NCBI RefSeq assembly: GCF_000006405.1 | Contig: NW_003213889.1 | Coordinates: forward strand, 681,127 to 745,126 | Direction: 5' to 3' | Length of the DNA stretch: 64,000 bases | DNA from: Perkinsus marinus ATCC 50983 | Lineage: Eukaryota > Perkinsozoa > Perkinsida > Perkinsidae | Shown here: in pieces, positions 1 to 11,804 of the stretch | Numbering within the stretch: the stretch's first letter is position 1 | Layout of the letters: each line of letters opens with the position of its first letter | The notes under the pieces: model-generated | Databases searched by the model: none | The model's input: only the letters and a program-made list of their open reading frames with translations | Told to the model about the DNA's origin: nothing | Program-made: the position numbers and the translations under genes

Positions 1-324
1 TTGAATCCAACGTTGTTACAACACATGATATTTCCCCTTCCTCTACACTCAAGTAGAACGTCAATATGATCACCCGTCGGGCCGTTGACACTAACCAGAG
101 CGTTACTATTTGGAGGAAGAGGATGAACACAACAGCAACAGTACAACCTCCTACTAGCCATAGCTAGGTGGGACCGATTGCGCAGACGGATTCCACAGGA
201 CACAACTACTAGACGATAGAGTGATCATCAAATACCCCTCAGGGTTTTAGAGACTGTTGCGTTCATTGGTGAGGAGCTGAGAGTGATCGATGCAGTACTT
301 TGGTTGGGGTGCATATCATCGCCG
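1..324. other. upstream non-coding stretch
   Basis: No open frame with convincing coding character is visible here on either strand. It probably holds the promoter and 5' untranslated region of the TRAIP-like gene that starts at 325. Confidence 0.4.
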
Positions 325-1946
325 ATGTCAACGTGTTCGATTTGTATGGAGCTTGTAGGGGCGATAGATTCTCGAGGGAACGTTGGTCAACTTGTTTCAA
401 CGGAATGTAAACACATCTATCACGAGGCGTGCCTCAGTCGCTGGATGAAAAGGTGAGTAAACTGTTGAAAGTATCCGATCGCACAGTATTCACAACCTTT
501 AGGATTTCGATTTCGACTAAGCTGAGCAGTGTTGGAATATATGCATACTTACTTCTGCTGATTGCAGAAGTTTCATCAGTTATTAAAGAAGTTTAGACAC
601 AAATTTGAGTACACAAACTCATGAGAATCTTGTCAATGTCACCTACACGTGTAGTTGATCATATGCAAATTTTCCCACGTGAAACCTCTATAGAAAGTGA
701 CGGTGGTAGCATAATCATTTTGATGAAATTGCGGTAAACACACTCATTGTTCAGGTCCCCGACCTGCCCAGAGTGTAAAGCTGAGCAGAAGTGCAAGCCG
801 GTACGGTTACGGCCAGAGGTGCAGAATCTAGAGGACCACTTGCTTCCTCATGATCTCGATACTGTTGCTGGGCTGTTAGCAGAGATTGCTGATGTTGAAA
901 AGGCTTCTGGGAAGATCGAGGCACAGATAGAATCCGTGGAGACGACTAGTGAGAGTTTAGCAGAGGAGTGTAGATGTGGAGAAATGAGATTGGAAAACCT
1001 CAGAGGTTGCTTGAGGAGAACTAAGCGGGAAAGGCAAACTGCTGAGGAGAAGGTGTATACGGTTGAACATGATATGCAAATGAAATTGGAGGAGTTACGA
1101 CAAATGCAGGATGCTGTGAAAATGGACATGCCTTTGAGAGAACCCCGGAGTGAGATGAGACAACTAAGGGATAATATAGTTAATAATAGGAATATCGATG
1201 TTTTAATAAGGGCTGTGGAGGTGGAGTGGAAACAGCTTTTGGACACGTATAGGCAACCAGGAGGCGATCTCGAGAGTCTTACTATGCAACTGAACGAACT
1301 CGAGGAAGAGTTACAAGAGGCTCGTACGAAATGCCGCCGAAGTCCCGTAGGGAAGCGAAAACGTGTTGGGTTGACCGCCCATGAACGGGTGATGAAACGT
1401 GGGCTGGAGAGGCAGCTTAGTCGAGGAGCAGAGGCGGAGGAGGACCAGAGTGTATTGCAGAGGATGCGAACGCTTGTCTCGGGAGGTAAGGAGAATCAGT
1501 CATCGCAGAGTAATGGGGCTGTGCTGAAAAGGCACGCGACGCGGGTGGTAGACCCATCTCAGTCTGCGGGTTCGGTGAAGGATTCTGTCGTTGTGGCGGC
1601 CCCCTTGCCCAAATTGAAGAGAACGGCAACTGAGGCATCGTCGGACCCATGTCCACTTGAGGATTTACTTGGCGACTTGTTGGAGAGTGAGAGCAGCACT
1701 CGAGTGGCGAGGATGGACGATCACGTGGGGCCTGGGGGATCTACATGCAGTTATGTTCCACAAAGAGAAGGAGGAGAGGACTCGGTAGTGGTGGTGGAGT
1801 TGTCAAGTGATTCAGATGCAGTAGAGACTGTATCGAGATGCCCAGAAGTGCCTTTAAAACGGCGGAGGCTGTATGGAGGGACCCGACCGAGGGTCCAAAG
1901 GCAACTCACAGATTTCTTCTTGAGATCGGAATCTACGGAGGGCTAA
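325..1946 (+). CDS. TRAIP: TRAIP-like RING E3 ubiquitin ligase (RING, coiled coil, SIM-like patch, PIP box)
   Basis: Two exons, 325-452 and 755-1946, join in phase (AAA-AG|G) to give 439 residues, close to animal TRAIP (about 470). Residues 4-53 form a RING: CSIC, then ECKH, YHEAC and, across the splice, CPEC, so the intron cuts the RING between the sixth and seventh zinc ligands. About residues 70-230 are charged and heptad-like, consistent with the TRAIP coiled coil. A run VVVVELSSDSD near residue 390 looks like a SUMO-interacting motif. The C-terminus carries QRQLTDFF at about 424-431, a canonical PCNA-binding PIP box eight residues before the stop. TRAIP family members ubiquitinate the replisome at stalled or converging forks. 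RING plus coiled coil plus terminal PIP box is diagnostic; the SIM is inferred. The only intron carries a miniature repeat element. Confidence 0.85.
528..679 (+). repeat. MITE family 1, copy in the TRAIP intron
   Basis: Begins AGTGTTGGAATATATGCAT and ends with ATGCAAATTTTCCCAC, which are imperfect inverted ends. The 3' part contains CACGTGTAGTTGATCATATG, a diverged form of the block ACATGTAGTTGACCATGTG found in the other copies (2147, 17191, 18180). Non-autonomous size, about 150 bp, with no coding content. Confidence 0.6.
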
Positions 1947-2146
1947 GGAGAAGAGAGCATGCGCATTGTACAATTATCACTTTGAAAAGGGGTTGGGTTG
2001 GTATTCCTCGTCGATGTGAGAGATCTCATTAGCCATTTATAATGGTCAGTAGTTTTCCTCACTTCACCCCAGGGCTTCACTTCTGCAGTGATGGTATTGC
2101 CAACGCTCTTCAAGGTCAGAATCGGTGAGTGTTGCTCGCTATCACT

Positions 2147-2297
2147 CGTGTTGGAGGAATATGTATTCGCTTCCCTCCGCTGCGTTTCCTCACTAATTAT
2201 GGAATTTTGCTGGCAGTTGACAGAAATCAACGAGGAAATCTCCCAAAGTTTTCGTATTCTCACCAACACATGTAGTTGACCATGTGTATATCTTCCT
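2147..2297 (+). repeat. MITE family 1, copy downstream of TRAIP
   Basis: Starts GTGTTGGAGGAATATGTATT at 2148. Near its end it has CCAACACATGTAGTTGACC followed by ATGTGTATATCTTCCTC. Same ends and length as the copies at 528 and 18180. No coding function. Confidence 0.6.
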
Positions 2298-2369
2298 CGA
2301 TATGCGTATGCTCATGCATTCATTCACGCCCTGAAGAGTCCGAGGATTTGGGCCCTTTATCGGTTTCAT

Positions 2370-2663
2370 CTGTTTTTTGGAATCTGTGTTTGAGGATTGT
2401 ATGTTTGGTTTCCTAAGCTGAAATCAGGAGTATCCTCACTGATTACAGGAGTTCACACAAGAATTAGAGTAAAAACTTTGTTCTTATTTGTTTGCTGGTT
2501 AAGGTTGATGAACGTTTCACTTGTGACTCGTATAGTCTACCATGTGAAACGTGTATAATTCTGTTTCCACTCAAAAAAAGAGTAAAAACCAGTGCGAAAT
2601 TCCTCAAAATTTTGATATAGTCACCAGACATGTAGTTGACCATGCGCATGTTTCCTAACACTA
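2370..2663 (+). repeat. MITE family 1, longer or rearranged copy
   Basis: The right half (about 2580-2663) has the family block CCAGACATGTAGTTGACCAT and ends GTTTCCTAACACT, the family's inverted end. The left border is unclear, and an internal CATGTGAAACGTG segment is not seen in the other copies. It may be two nested copies. Confidence 0.4.
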
Positions 2664-3997
2664 TTTGGAGGTGTCTCGAAGGGATCTCGAGAGTCTCAAT
2701 GATCGAGAGTAGAGCGAATTTCTAGCAGGAGTCGATTTACTATTGTAGGCTTAGCTACAGCACAAGAAAAGGAATCAATATTTGGCTATATTCTAGAGTG
2801 GCCTCACTTCACACCCACATCTAGTTTTCTAACATAGGTTCTAATTTCCCGGTAGATGCTTCCAGATTACACGTGTTCGCTGAGGAGAGTGTCGGAAACG
2901 AGAATAGGTATAGAATGAACTATCTGGTATTATATTTCCAGATATTTCGACTATTTCAAACACATCTTATAATGTTCAGTCCATCCCTATGAGCTGACAT
3001 TCTGAAAATACTTAATGGAGCTTTGCATCATGCAGGTTATATTGAGTCTGTAAAATCTTCGTGTACCTCCATCTAGCTCATACCATGACTGGAGTGACTC
3101 AGGTGAACTCAATGACCTCGGTGATGACATTGATAGGTGTTGTGATACCTAGGTCAGGGTCGGTGTCTGTTTTACTGGGGGAACGCAAGGTAGTAGGCAT
3201 AAGGAAAAGTTACAACTCTTATTCTTGTGGAGAGAATAACAGCAGGAAAGCTTGGAGTGGAGGAAAACTTACAATACCTCGCTCTATGAAAAGGGGGAGA
3301 AGCTATGCGTTTGCGTGCCGCGGTATCTTGGCGCGATGGAGAGGGAGGGAGGCGTTCCTTGTCGGTGTGTATGAGGCTTGAAGGAATGAAGAGCAGTTTG
3401 GATGCAGCATAAACGAAAGCCTCGGCAGCCGAGTACATCTAAGTTGAGTATGCGAATGACTTGACATTTTCACGAATCACGTTCTTGTTTACTTGATGGT
3501 TGTGTTATCGTGTCACCACTTCATCATTTGTTCTGCGAGGATGGTACTACGAAGATTTTACACTTTTTCGTCCCACACTCGTCGCGTGCAATGGAAACAG
3601 CTGTGCAATCCCGATGTATAGAACGAATGTTGTTTCCCAACATACCGGTAGCAGATCCGGATGATGCCACACTCATAGGCTGATTGCAAATCAACTGATA
3701 TTGGAGGATCCCGGTCAATGTCATCGACTAATCTTCCCTCACCGGTTACCGATGGTTGCTCTGGGACAGTGCTCTACTTTCCATGCACATATGCATCTCG
3801 ATGAATCCTGCGCTTTGTATCGTAGACCGTAGTAGACAGAATTAGCCGTGTCGTTGTGTCGAAGCAGCATGTCTGAGGCTCAGCTGAAGTTAGCTGCATT
3901 TGTTAGTAAATCTGATTTCATGTTCTAAGTCGAGTTTTTAGTTAGAAGAATACATATGAGTATTTGGTAGTTTACCAGAATTTCGTTCCTCGCTACG
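2664..3997. other. intergenic region before the GST array
   Basis: About 1.3 kb with scattered short open frames on both strands. None has a recognisable domain or consistent splice partners. I see no RNA gene. The last 100 bases probably contain the promoter or trans-splice acceptor of the first GST. Confidence 0.35.
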
Positions 3998-4977
3998 ATG
4001 TCTAGCAGCCTCCTTAAACTTCACTATTTTGACATACCCGCTAGAGCGGAGCCTATTCGTCTGTCATTCGCAATACAAGGTGAGCTCCAACTCGGATGAT
4101 GGAGTTTTCGTTTATGAGAGTTCTTAGGTATTCCTTTCGAAGATATTCGTGAAACGAAGGAAGATTGGGCGAAGACTTTGAAGCCTAATCACGTGTTCCC
4201 CCTCGACCAACTACCGGTTTTGGAATTTCCTGATGGCAAAATGGCGACTCAGAGTTATGCCATTTTGAGATATGTGGCTACGGTAGGCAGAAGTGGATCT
4301 CTCCGATGCATCTCAAATCGTGATTGTTTCAGCTGCGTCCCTCGTATGGTCTCTACCCCACTGACCCTGTTGAGAGGCTGCACATAGATCAGCTGTTGGA
4401 TACCTTTGCCGATATCAGAGAGAAGACAAGGGTGGTCAAGGTCATGTCTGACGGCCCTGCCAAGGAAGCTGCGAAATCGGTAGGCTTGTGATTGTCTGTT
4501 GAGTCTGTCTGATTCGTCGAAGAGTTCAGAATTGATTGCTTTTTACTTCTCAGGAGTTGGCAAATACCACTTACCCGTTTTACTTTGAAAGAGTAGAGCG
4601 CATGATCGGAGATAATAAGTACTCAGCTGGAGACCATCTCACGATTGCCGATCTGGTAAGAAGACTTCAGTGTCTTGGTTGGATCTTATTATTCATGTTA
4701 AGTATGCGAGGAAATTTTTAATTCTCTCCTTGGAATAATCGGTTTGCTTGCTTAGAATGTTACATTTAGTATTTGCTGATTTCCTCAGATGATCGATTCC
4801 ATATTATACTTCATATTCACCCTCGCCAAGTTGGGTATGCAGCCATCCATGTTGAAGCCCTATGAGAAACTCCAAAGGATCCAGACTTTGGTAGCGGCCA
4901 ACCCTGCTGTGAAACTGTGGCGCGAGAAGCGTGAGGTGAAGCCTCTCCCTGCTGTTGCTGAGAGTTTCGCTCATTAG
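3998..4977 (+). CDS. glutathione S-transferase, copy 1 (sigma/alpha/mu-like fold)
   Basis: Five exons (3998-4079, 4128-4282, 4333-4479, 4554-4655, 4789-4977) join in phase to 224 residues, the normal cytosolic GST length. It conjugates or reduces substrates with glutathione. The N-terminus reads LKLHYFDIPARAEPIRLSFA, with the catalytic Tyr expected in Tyr-type GSTs. QLPVLEFPDG and TQSYAILRYVA form the glutathione-binding thioredoxin-like half, where QS binds the gamma-glutamyl group. The rest is the helical domain, including GDHLTIADL, the N-capping box of GST helix 6. The gene is the first of three near-identical tandem copies plus one diverged copy, all in the same direction with introns at the same positions. 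Parts of it match copy 3 and parts copy 2 almost exactly, introns included, which points to gene conversion. Confidence 0.92.
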
Positions 4978-6049
4978 ATAAGCTGTGTAACGCAGCTCGA
5001 TTGTAGCCGATTTTCATCTCAATTCTACAAATTTCATATTTTGTTGCGTTGTTTATCAGTGATGTGGCGAGGTTTCTAAACGCAAGCGAACATATTGTGT
5101 ATGAGCATGATCATCAAAGTGTTTGTGTCCTACTATCAAGAATTCCTGAAGTTAGTGCTGTCCGCGACTCTGTTGTTGCTTATCTGGGAATAGTTGCTCG
5201 TACTTAACTTTGAAAAGTCTTTGTCGGTCAGCAACTCCCTAAATGAAACACATTTTCATTACTTTATGAACTTCTGGAGGGGTTCATTCCTCCATCATAA
5301 AAGCCTTACAGGCTCAGAAACTCAGAAAGGTGAAACGAACATACTCGTTACTTTATAGATCTTAGATGGGGTTAGTTCCCGTCTCACTAATTCTCTCCAG
5401 GTGGGTTTTTATGTCACCCCAAGATTTGCCTTGGTAAAACCATTTCCACCGTTGCGCGATATGAGATTACCAGAAGTTTGTCATGCGTGTCTCAGCGCAA
5501 CACAATCTTTGTCTCTTCGCTTACTAAAGTGGTTAATGCTACAACTGTACTTTTTCCACGTAGGGTGCCTCACACTAGATTCACTAACCATTCACAAGGC
5601 ACTGATGCGCAAACTTGCGACAGGGCTCGTAAATCCAAGGCTCGAGTCATCCTGGATGACTCATCCACGAAGTATTCAATCTCTGATTACTACTACCATA
5701 CCCCGCAAAGTCGGTGGATTTCTTCACCCAAATTTTGCTCAATCGTGAAGTTCCCCCGGGAATTATCTGAAGCTCGTTGATATATGTTCTGCCGCTCGAC
5801 TCGGGAATGCGGCGTTAACAATACACAATTTTTCACCGAGTTTTGCAGTCTGAGCATCTAGTGAAGTATTTGGATTTTAGCTGCAGATAGCTATTTCTGC
5901 TAGTGAGATCTCCGCATGACAATTTAGATGTTTGTGTGTTCCCCTCGGTTAATCTTCAGTTTTTAGCGATGTTCGAGTGTCAGCTATATAACGAATATTA
6001 GTCTATGTCACATAGCGTCTCGGAGTTCTTGACAATTTCTTACTCCACA
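4978..6049. other. intergenic region between GST copies 1 and 2
   Basis: It contains a diverged direct repeat: a block near 5240-5300 (ATGAAACACATTTTCATTAC) and again near 5325-5390 (GTGAAACGAACATACTCGTT), each followed by ACTTTATxxA and a GGGTT(C/A) tract. A fragment ATTTTTCACCGAGTTTTGC at 5827-5846 is shared with the element at 26201. Short open frames at 5401-5780 look non-coding. Confidence 0.4.
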
Positions 6050-7100
6050 ATGTCCAGTAATCTGCTCAAACTTCATTATTTCGACTTGGCTGCTAGGGCG
6101 GAACCAGTTCGTCTGTCATTTGCAATCCAAGGTAGCCTCTAACTCTCGCAGCTTAGCATACCTTCATGTGGCGTTACAGGGATCCCCTTCATTGATCACC
6201 GTATCTCGATGGAAGACTGGAAGAAGAGCCTAAAGCCGACTCATGTGTTCCCCCTCGACCAACTGCCCGTTCTGGAGTTTCCTGATGGCAAAATGGCGAC
6301 TCAAAGTCATGCTATTCTGAGATATGTGGCTACGGTAAGGTGGATTGCATAGTTTACATCAGCTTTCTAATAATGCATTCGTTAGTCTGTTTATTTGTTT
6401 TAGCTGCGCCCATCATATGGTCTCTACCCCACTGACCCTATCCAGAGACTAGGCATAGATCAGCTGTTGGATACCTTTGCCGATATCAGAGAGAAGACAA
6501 GAGTTGTCAAGGTCATGTCTGACGGCCCTGCCAAGGAAGCTGCGAAATCGGTAGGCTTGTGCTTGCTAGTACCCTCGTGACGTGCTGGTTCAATTGTGAT
6601 GAGTATGCAGTGTAATATGTATGTTCAGAGCAGATCAGTTTTCGAATTTCAGGAGTTGTCACGCAGTACCTATCCGTTCTACTTCGACAGAGTTGAGCGT
6701 ATGATCGGGGACGACCAGTATTCGGTTGGAGATCACCTGACAATCTCTGATCTGGTAAGGGAAGTCTCGGCCGAGATTCTCCAGGGAGTTCGATTCAATT
6801 TCGTTTTTCCTGAGAGTTGAATTTCGCGGCGTTTGATCCTCGTGATGTTTCGGGTGATTGTCTGCAAAGTTGTTTCGCCACGTTGCACTTGTTATTTGCT
6901 GATTTGTTCAGGAGATTGATTCAATATTATACTTCATATTCAACATTGCAAATCTGGACGCTCAACCATCCATTATGAAGCCCTATGAGAAGCTACAAAG
7001 GACTCAGGCTTTGGTAGCGGCCAACCCTGCTGTGAAACTGTGGCGCGAAAATCGCGAAGTGAAGCCCCTTCCTACTGTTGCTGAGAGTTTTGCTCATTAG
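6050..7100 (+). CDS. glutathione S-transferase, copy 2
   Basis: Five exons (6050-6131, 6180-6334, 6404-6550, 6653-6754, 6912-7100), each the same length as the matching exon of copy 1, give 224 residues. It has LKLHYFDLAARAEPVRLSFA with the Tyr of Tyr-type GSTs, and QLPVLEFPDG. The glutathione contact reads TQSHAILRYVA, so the usual aromatic or small residue after QS is His here. GDHLTISDL replaces the IADL of copy 1. Exon 3 is almost identical to that of copy 1, while exons 1, 2 and 4 are more diverged. It should be a soluble detoxification enzyme like its neighbours, with substrate range unknown. Confidence 0.92.
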
Positions 7101-7980
7101 ATATTCTTTGAAAGCATCGCTTGATATTTTGGTTTGTAGATGGTTTTTTATCTCAACTTCTACAACCATTGTCGCATCGTTGTTGTGTTGTTTATTGTTG
7201 TGATGTGAAGGAACTGATTCGAAAACAGCACACTAGGGAAAAGTCGCACGATCTACCGCAGACAATCTGTTCAATTTGACTGTTAGGTCACGTGTAGAGC
7301 AGTTAAATTGAGCCACAGTTTGCTTCTGTGTGATCGTCAAGTCTCAATCTCATCTTACGAACCGTGTATGGTGTGCAAGTCGTGTATACTGGGAGACTTC
7401 GAACCATCGGATGCCCAATTTGTCCGTTGATAATAACCTGACAATATTGGTGGTATTATTGTTAACGATGATGGAAGGAAACGTTGGCATGAATTCCCTT
7501 GCTGGAATGAAAGTTCATAAGGCAACATCTGAACAGAGTTAGTTCGCGTAAACCAGATGACAGGATGCTATCGAGTCTACGCAATCTCCGAACCTAGCTG
7601 ATTCAATTCAACCAACTCAACTATAACTCAATAACTACGCACTGTCCCGTGACCGTTGTATGTGAATCTCCCCAGGCTCGTATCTAATGCATCCTCGTTC
7701 TCGCCATCTTACTCAACTCACTATTCGAACCATGCTTGCCTCAGCGTATTCGTGTTAACATCAAATCAATGCAGCTGCGAGAAAAGTTATCTAAGTTTGT
7801 GAAGCAGATACTATGTCTCAATTTTAGCTGAAACAAGCTATGTGTGCTAGTGAAGATACGTTTTAATACCGCAATACGTTCACTACTCATTAATCGGATT
7901 ATTGTCAGTTTAGTACAATAGATATATATGAGTGCAATTCGTATGGTGCCTTAGAATTTAGTAGAATATCATTCTTCATA
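7101..7980. other. intergenic region between GST copies 2 and 3
   Basis: No gene is recognisable. A short open frame at 7330-7542 lacks any known motif. The region presumably holds the 3' end of copy 2 and the promoter of copy 3. Confidence 0.35.
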
Positions 7981-8967
7981 ATGTCCAACAGTCTTCTAAA
8001 GCTTTATTACTTCGATGTGCCTGCTAGAGCAGAACCTATCCGTTTGACATTCGCAGTTCAAGGTTAGCTTCAGTTCCTCTACACTCTATTTTTATGAGAG
8101 TTCTTAGGTATTCCGTTCGAAGATATTCGTGAAACGAAGGAAGATTGGGCGAAGACTTTGAAGCCTAATCACGTGTTCCCCCTCGACCAACTACCCGTTT
8201 TGGAATTCCCTGATGGCAAAATGGCGACTCAGAGTTATGCCATTTTAAGATATGTGGCAACGGTAGGCAGAAATGGATCTCTCCGATGCATCTCAAATCG
8301 TGATTGTTTCAGCTGCGTCCATCGTATGGTTTGTACCCTACTGATCCTATGGAGAGATTACGCATAGATGAGTTGTTGGAAACCTTCGCTGATATGAGGG
8401 AGAAGACAAGACTTGTCAAGATCATGCCTGATGGCCCCGCTAGGGATGCAGCGATTTCAGTAAGGTGTATTTTTTTATCTGATTTCATCGGTGAGAGTTG
8501 ATAGTGGTATACTCAGTGAATTCCAGAATTGATTGCTTTTTACTTCTCAGGAGTTGGCAAATACCACTTACCCGTTCTACTTTGAAAGAGTAGAGCGCAT
8601 GATCGGAGATAATAAGTACTCAGCTGGAGACCATCTCACGATTGCCGACCTGGTAAGAATCGGCTCCTGGATAGGCTCATTCTTTGTGGCTATCACATAT
8701 CAGTTGCTTGTTCAGTCTGTTGTGATTTAATGTGTTTTCGTATCGTTACGTGGTAGTTTATACTCGTTATTCTCTCAGATGCTCTTCGTGATACTAGATT
8801 TCATATTCAACCTCGCACATCTGGGCACTCCTCTATCCATTTTGAAGCCCTATGAGAAGCTCCAAAGGATCCAGGCGTTGGTAGCAGCCAACCCTGCTGT
8901 GAAGCTGTGGCGCGAAAATCGCGAAGTGAAGTCTCTCCCAGCTGTTGCTGAGAGTGTGGCTCTCTAA
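7981..8967 (+). CDS. glutathione S-transferase, copy 3
   Basis: Five exons (7981-8062, 8108-8262, 8313-8459, 8551-8652, 8779-8967) join to 224 residues with exon lengths identical to copies 1 and 2. The start reads LKLYYFDVPARAEPIRLTFA with the active-site Tyr, then QLPVLEFPDG, TQSYAILRYVA and GDHLTIADL. Exon 2, its two flanking intron ends, intron 2 and exon 4 match copy 1 almost base for base. Exon 3 (with MPDGPARDAAIS) is distinct from both other copies. The last exon ends AESVAL rather than AESFAH. It is a cytosolic GST by family knowledge. Confidence 0.92.
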
Positions 8968-9680
8968 ATGGTCAGTCTTCACACACCACTTGATAGTTAA
9001 TCTTCTGACTAGTTAATTTTCATCTCTTCAAATTACACTCGTGTTGTTGTGTTGTTCATTTTGCAGAAGTTGGTGGGTTCCCATTCAAAGTGCAGCGTGT
9101 ATGCTCGTAAAATGACTAATATCAAAGCACTTATCGTGAGAGATTCTAAGTAGTGCTTTACAGTCTATCTACGAGCACTGGCGCAAGTCTGAAATTGATG
9201 AACCATGTCGAGGTATGTTACACATCAGTACGGATCTAGTACTAGGTTCACTCACTTCGAATCGTACATGTGACGTAACTCCTCTGGAATGACGATATTC
9301 GGGATAACTTGATGAATTGTTCGAATCTTCGAGGGAAGAATCAAGAATTGACTCGAAACAATCTTGATCTATCTTGACCTAAGCAAGACGATAAGACCTT
9401 GCGTAGAGAACGCTGCGAATGACCCATACCCTCAGTGCCATAGTCGGCTATTCACCTCGCGTGGTGAAATCTTCACTCACCCTCTATATTCATAGTGAGT
9501 GAGACGTTACGCAACTTTGAAACGCTCTGTGCAAATCACGAACGATGCACACATCTAATTCTGTATGCGCATCGGTCATGATATACACTTATCGAGATTA
9601 TACTGTTGAATGGAGGCTTGATGAAGACCTAGTGTGATGGAGTAGCTTTTTCCAAGTAGTCTCTGCTTGTCTGTTCCTCC
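8968..9680. other. intergenic region between GST copies 3 and 4
   Basis: About 0.7 kb without a recognisable gene or RNA. It likely contains the 3' end of copy 3 and the promoter of copy 4. Confidence 0.35.
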
Positions 9681-10638
9681 ATGGCTGAGTACACCCTTCA
9701 TTACTTCGATGTCCCTGGCGCCGCCGAACCTATCAGGTTGGCGTTTGCCGTCTCGGGTAAGTATCTCGCTGAGTGGCTTGATATTCGTTATACTCCTGAT
9801 TCTATAGCGTTTCAGGGATATGTTGATTCGATCCGATCATATTTGTTCCTCGTAGCCTACGAGTCGTAGGTATTCCCTTCAAGGATCGTCGAATCCCTTT
9901 CGCGGAGTTCCCTGCTATCAAGTCCGAGTTCCCACTTGGTCAAGTTCCCGTCTTGGAACTCAAGGATGGAACCATGATAACTCAGGGATACGCCATCCTT
10001 CGCTATGTGGGATCTGTAAGTCTGCGCGATTCTTGCCCTCCTGTTGAGCCGACGAGTCTTCGTGCAGTTGAACCCTTCTGCCGGCCTCTACCCTCAATCT
10101 GACTTGATGAAGCGTCTACGTATTGACGAGCTCATGGACATGGTCAAGGACACTCATGTGAAGTTAGCGGCTACTATGAAGATGGACGAGGAGATGAAGA
10201 TGAAAACTCGCAAAGTCTGAGGGCGCGTGCATTGTACCGACTTCACAGCTGTAGCGTTTCGCAGGCTCTTGCTGAAGAGGAAATCCCTTTCGTATTCGGG
10301 AAGTTGGATGAGATGATTGGTGACAAGAAGTTCGCTACAGGTGGTGAAATGACAATTGCTGATCTGGTAAGCCCGATACCTATTCCATTTTTTGCGGAAA
10401 TGGACTTTCCAAGCCGTTCACGCCGTGTGGTCTGTACTGCATATGCTGTTGAGTATCTAGGGCTGTTATTCAGTTGCTCACCAACATGATGGAGGTCTTC
10501 ACCAGTGGTTACATCGATGGTTTTCCGGCGACATTGTGCGATCCCTATACGAATCTACAGCGTGTCAAGTCTAACCTTTATGCTGATCCTAGGGTTGTGC
10601 AGTGGAAAGAAAAACGCGAAGTTGGTGCTAGTTCATAA
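9681..10638 (+). CDS. glutathione S-transferase, diverged copy 4
   Basis: Five exons (9681-9756, 9870-10015, 10068-10214, 10265-10366, 10474-10638) join in phase to 211 residues. The intron positions are those of the other three GSTs, so it shares their ancestor, but the protein is clearly older in divergence. It starts YTLHYFDVPGAAEPIRLAFA with the Tyr expected for catalysis. GQVPVLELKDG and TQGYAILRYVG make the glutathione site (QG instead of QS). GGEMTIADL is the helix-6 box. Exon 3 ends in a Met/Lys-rich run (MKMDEEMKMKTRK), and its donor is GTCTGA, a weak splice site. The most likely role is a housekeeping or differently tuned GST. Confidence 0.9.
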
Positions 10639-11804
10639 TTTTCTGGCTTCAAGTAGTTATGCGTATCAGTAGTCTTGAGTAGCTTCATGATGACGTGGAC
10701 TTGAAAAAGCTCATATGTTGTGTTGCGGCTGAATAATTGAGATGACTCTGATATGAGGACGGGGTAAATCACGGGTTAATTTCACCCGTTCAATATAATA
10801 CGCGTAGTTCTGTTGGTGTCGGTAGGTATATAACAATTCGTGACGCGGCTTACTCTTGAAAGAAGTATCCAGAGTCATTCAGGTCAAAAGCGTTGTGAAT
10901 GGCCCTATTTAATAAGCTTGCTTTCTCTATGGAGAAGTACCGTGCACCGGAATTAGGCGCAGATTCAGAAACCGAGCGAGAGATTCTCATGTAAGCTGTT
11001 ACATAATTCCATAAAAACAAAAACGGTTGCAATATACCAGTAGATGACATGTCATACCGCCTGGTAGGAGAGAATTTGTACAGTCACATTGCCGTTGAGA
11101 TACTACGTACGATTCTTCACCATTAGCGTGCAGTAGACGAAATCATTTCAAGTGAGATTGTTACCGTTACAGCGCAACTGGCAGCAAACTGCCGCGAACA
11201 TACATATATCTTCGCTAGAAAGTCTGCTGGTGAGTCCCTCGTTCCGAGACTCCATCCAATTGTGAACGCTGGTTAGCTGAGCTAACTTAGCTCAGCCACG
11301 GCTGAACTTTCACACTGTCCGAGGCTTGCATCTGTACTCAGTGAGGCGCTAGGAGCGTGCTCCTTCTCCCAGCCTTTTTATCATATGAGTCATAGATAGG
11401 TCTGCGAGTGTTCAGATAGCGTATTTGCAACAGGCATGTTACCCTCTCTGCTGTTGATGGCCAATATTTATCTAATGCTCTATTCGTATTGGCTACCAGA
11501 ATAACCAGTAAATGGTTATAAATACTGATGTATCAGTTTTATTGATAATACTATTCATACCATCATTAGTTCGCATAATTTATCCATTACTAAAACAACG
11601 CAACTTGTGGTCATAACAAAATAACGGTTATACATGAGTAGTGTAGGACGATTGTGCTGCTCAACTCAATCTAGCGAACCGGGAATAGGCAACAAGTGCT
11701 GCTATCACAGCTCGGCCTCGGGTGTGGTAGGCGAGAGTCGAGTAGCTTATCGTAGGCACTGATACAGTAGGAGATGTATGTATCTGGTTATGGCAATGAC
11801 AGAG
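10639..11804. other. intergenic region
   Basis: About 1.2 kb, AT-rich in part (11450-11640), with no coding region or RNA gene that I can support. Confidence 0.35.

Noticed and set aside
848-1246. Minus-strand open frame across the TRAIP coiled coil
   Set aside because: It is antisense to a well-supported coding exon and is Ser/Leu-rich without domains.
5401-5780. Overlapping plus-strand frames between GST copies 1 and 2
   Set aside because: Two frames overlap with no domain, no splice context and ordinary intergenic composition.
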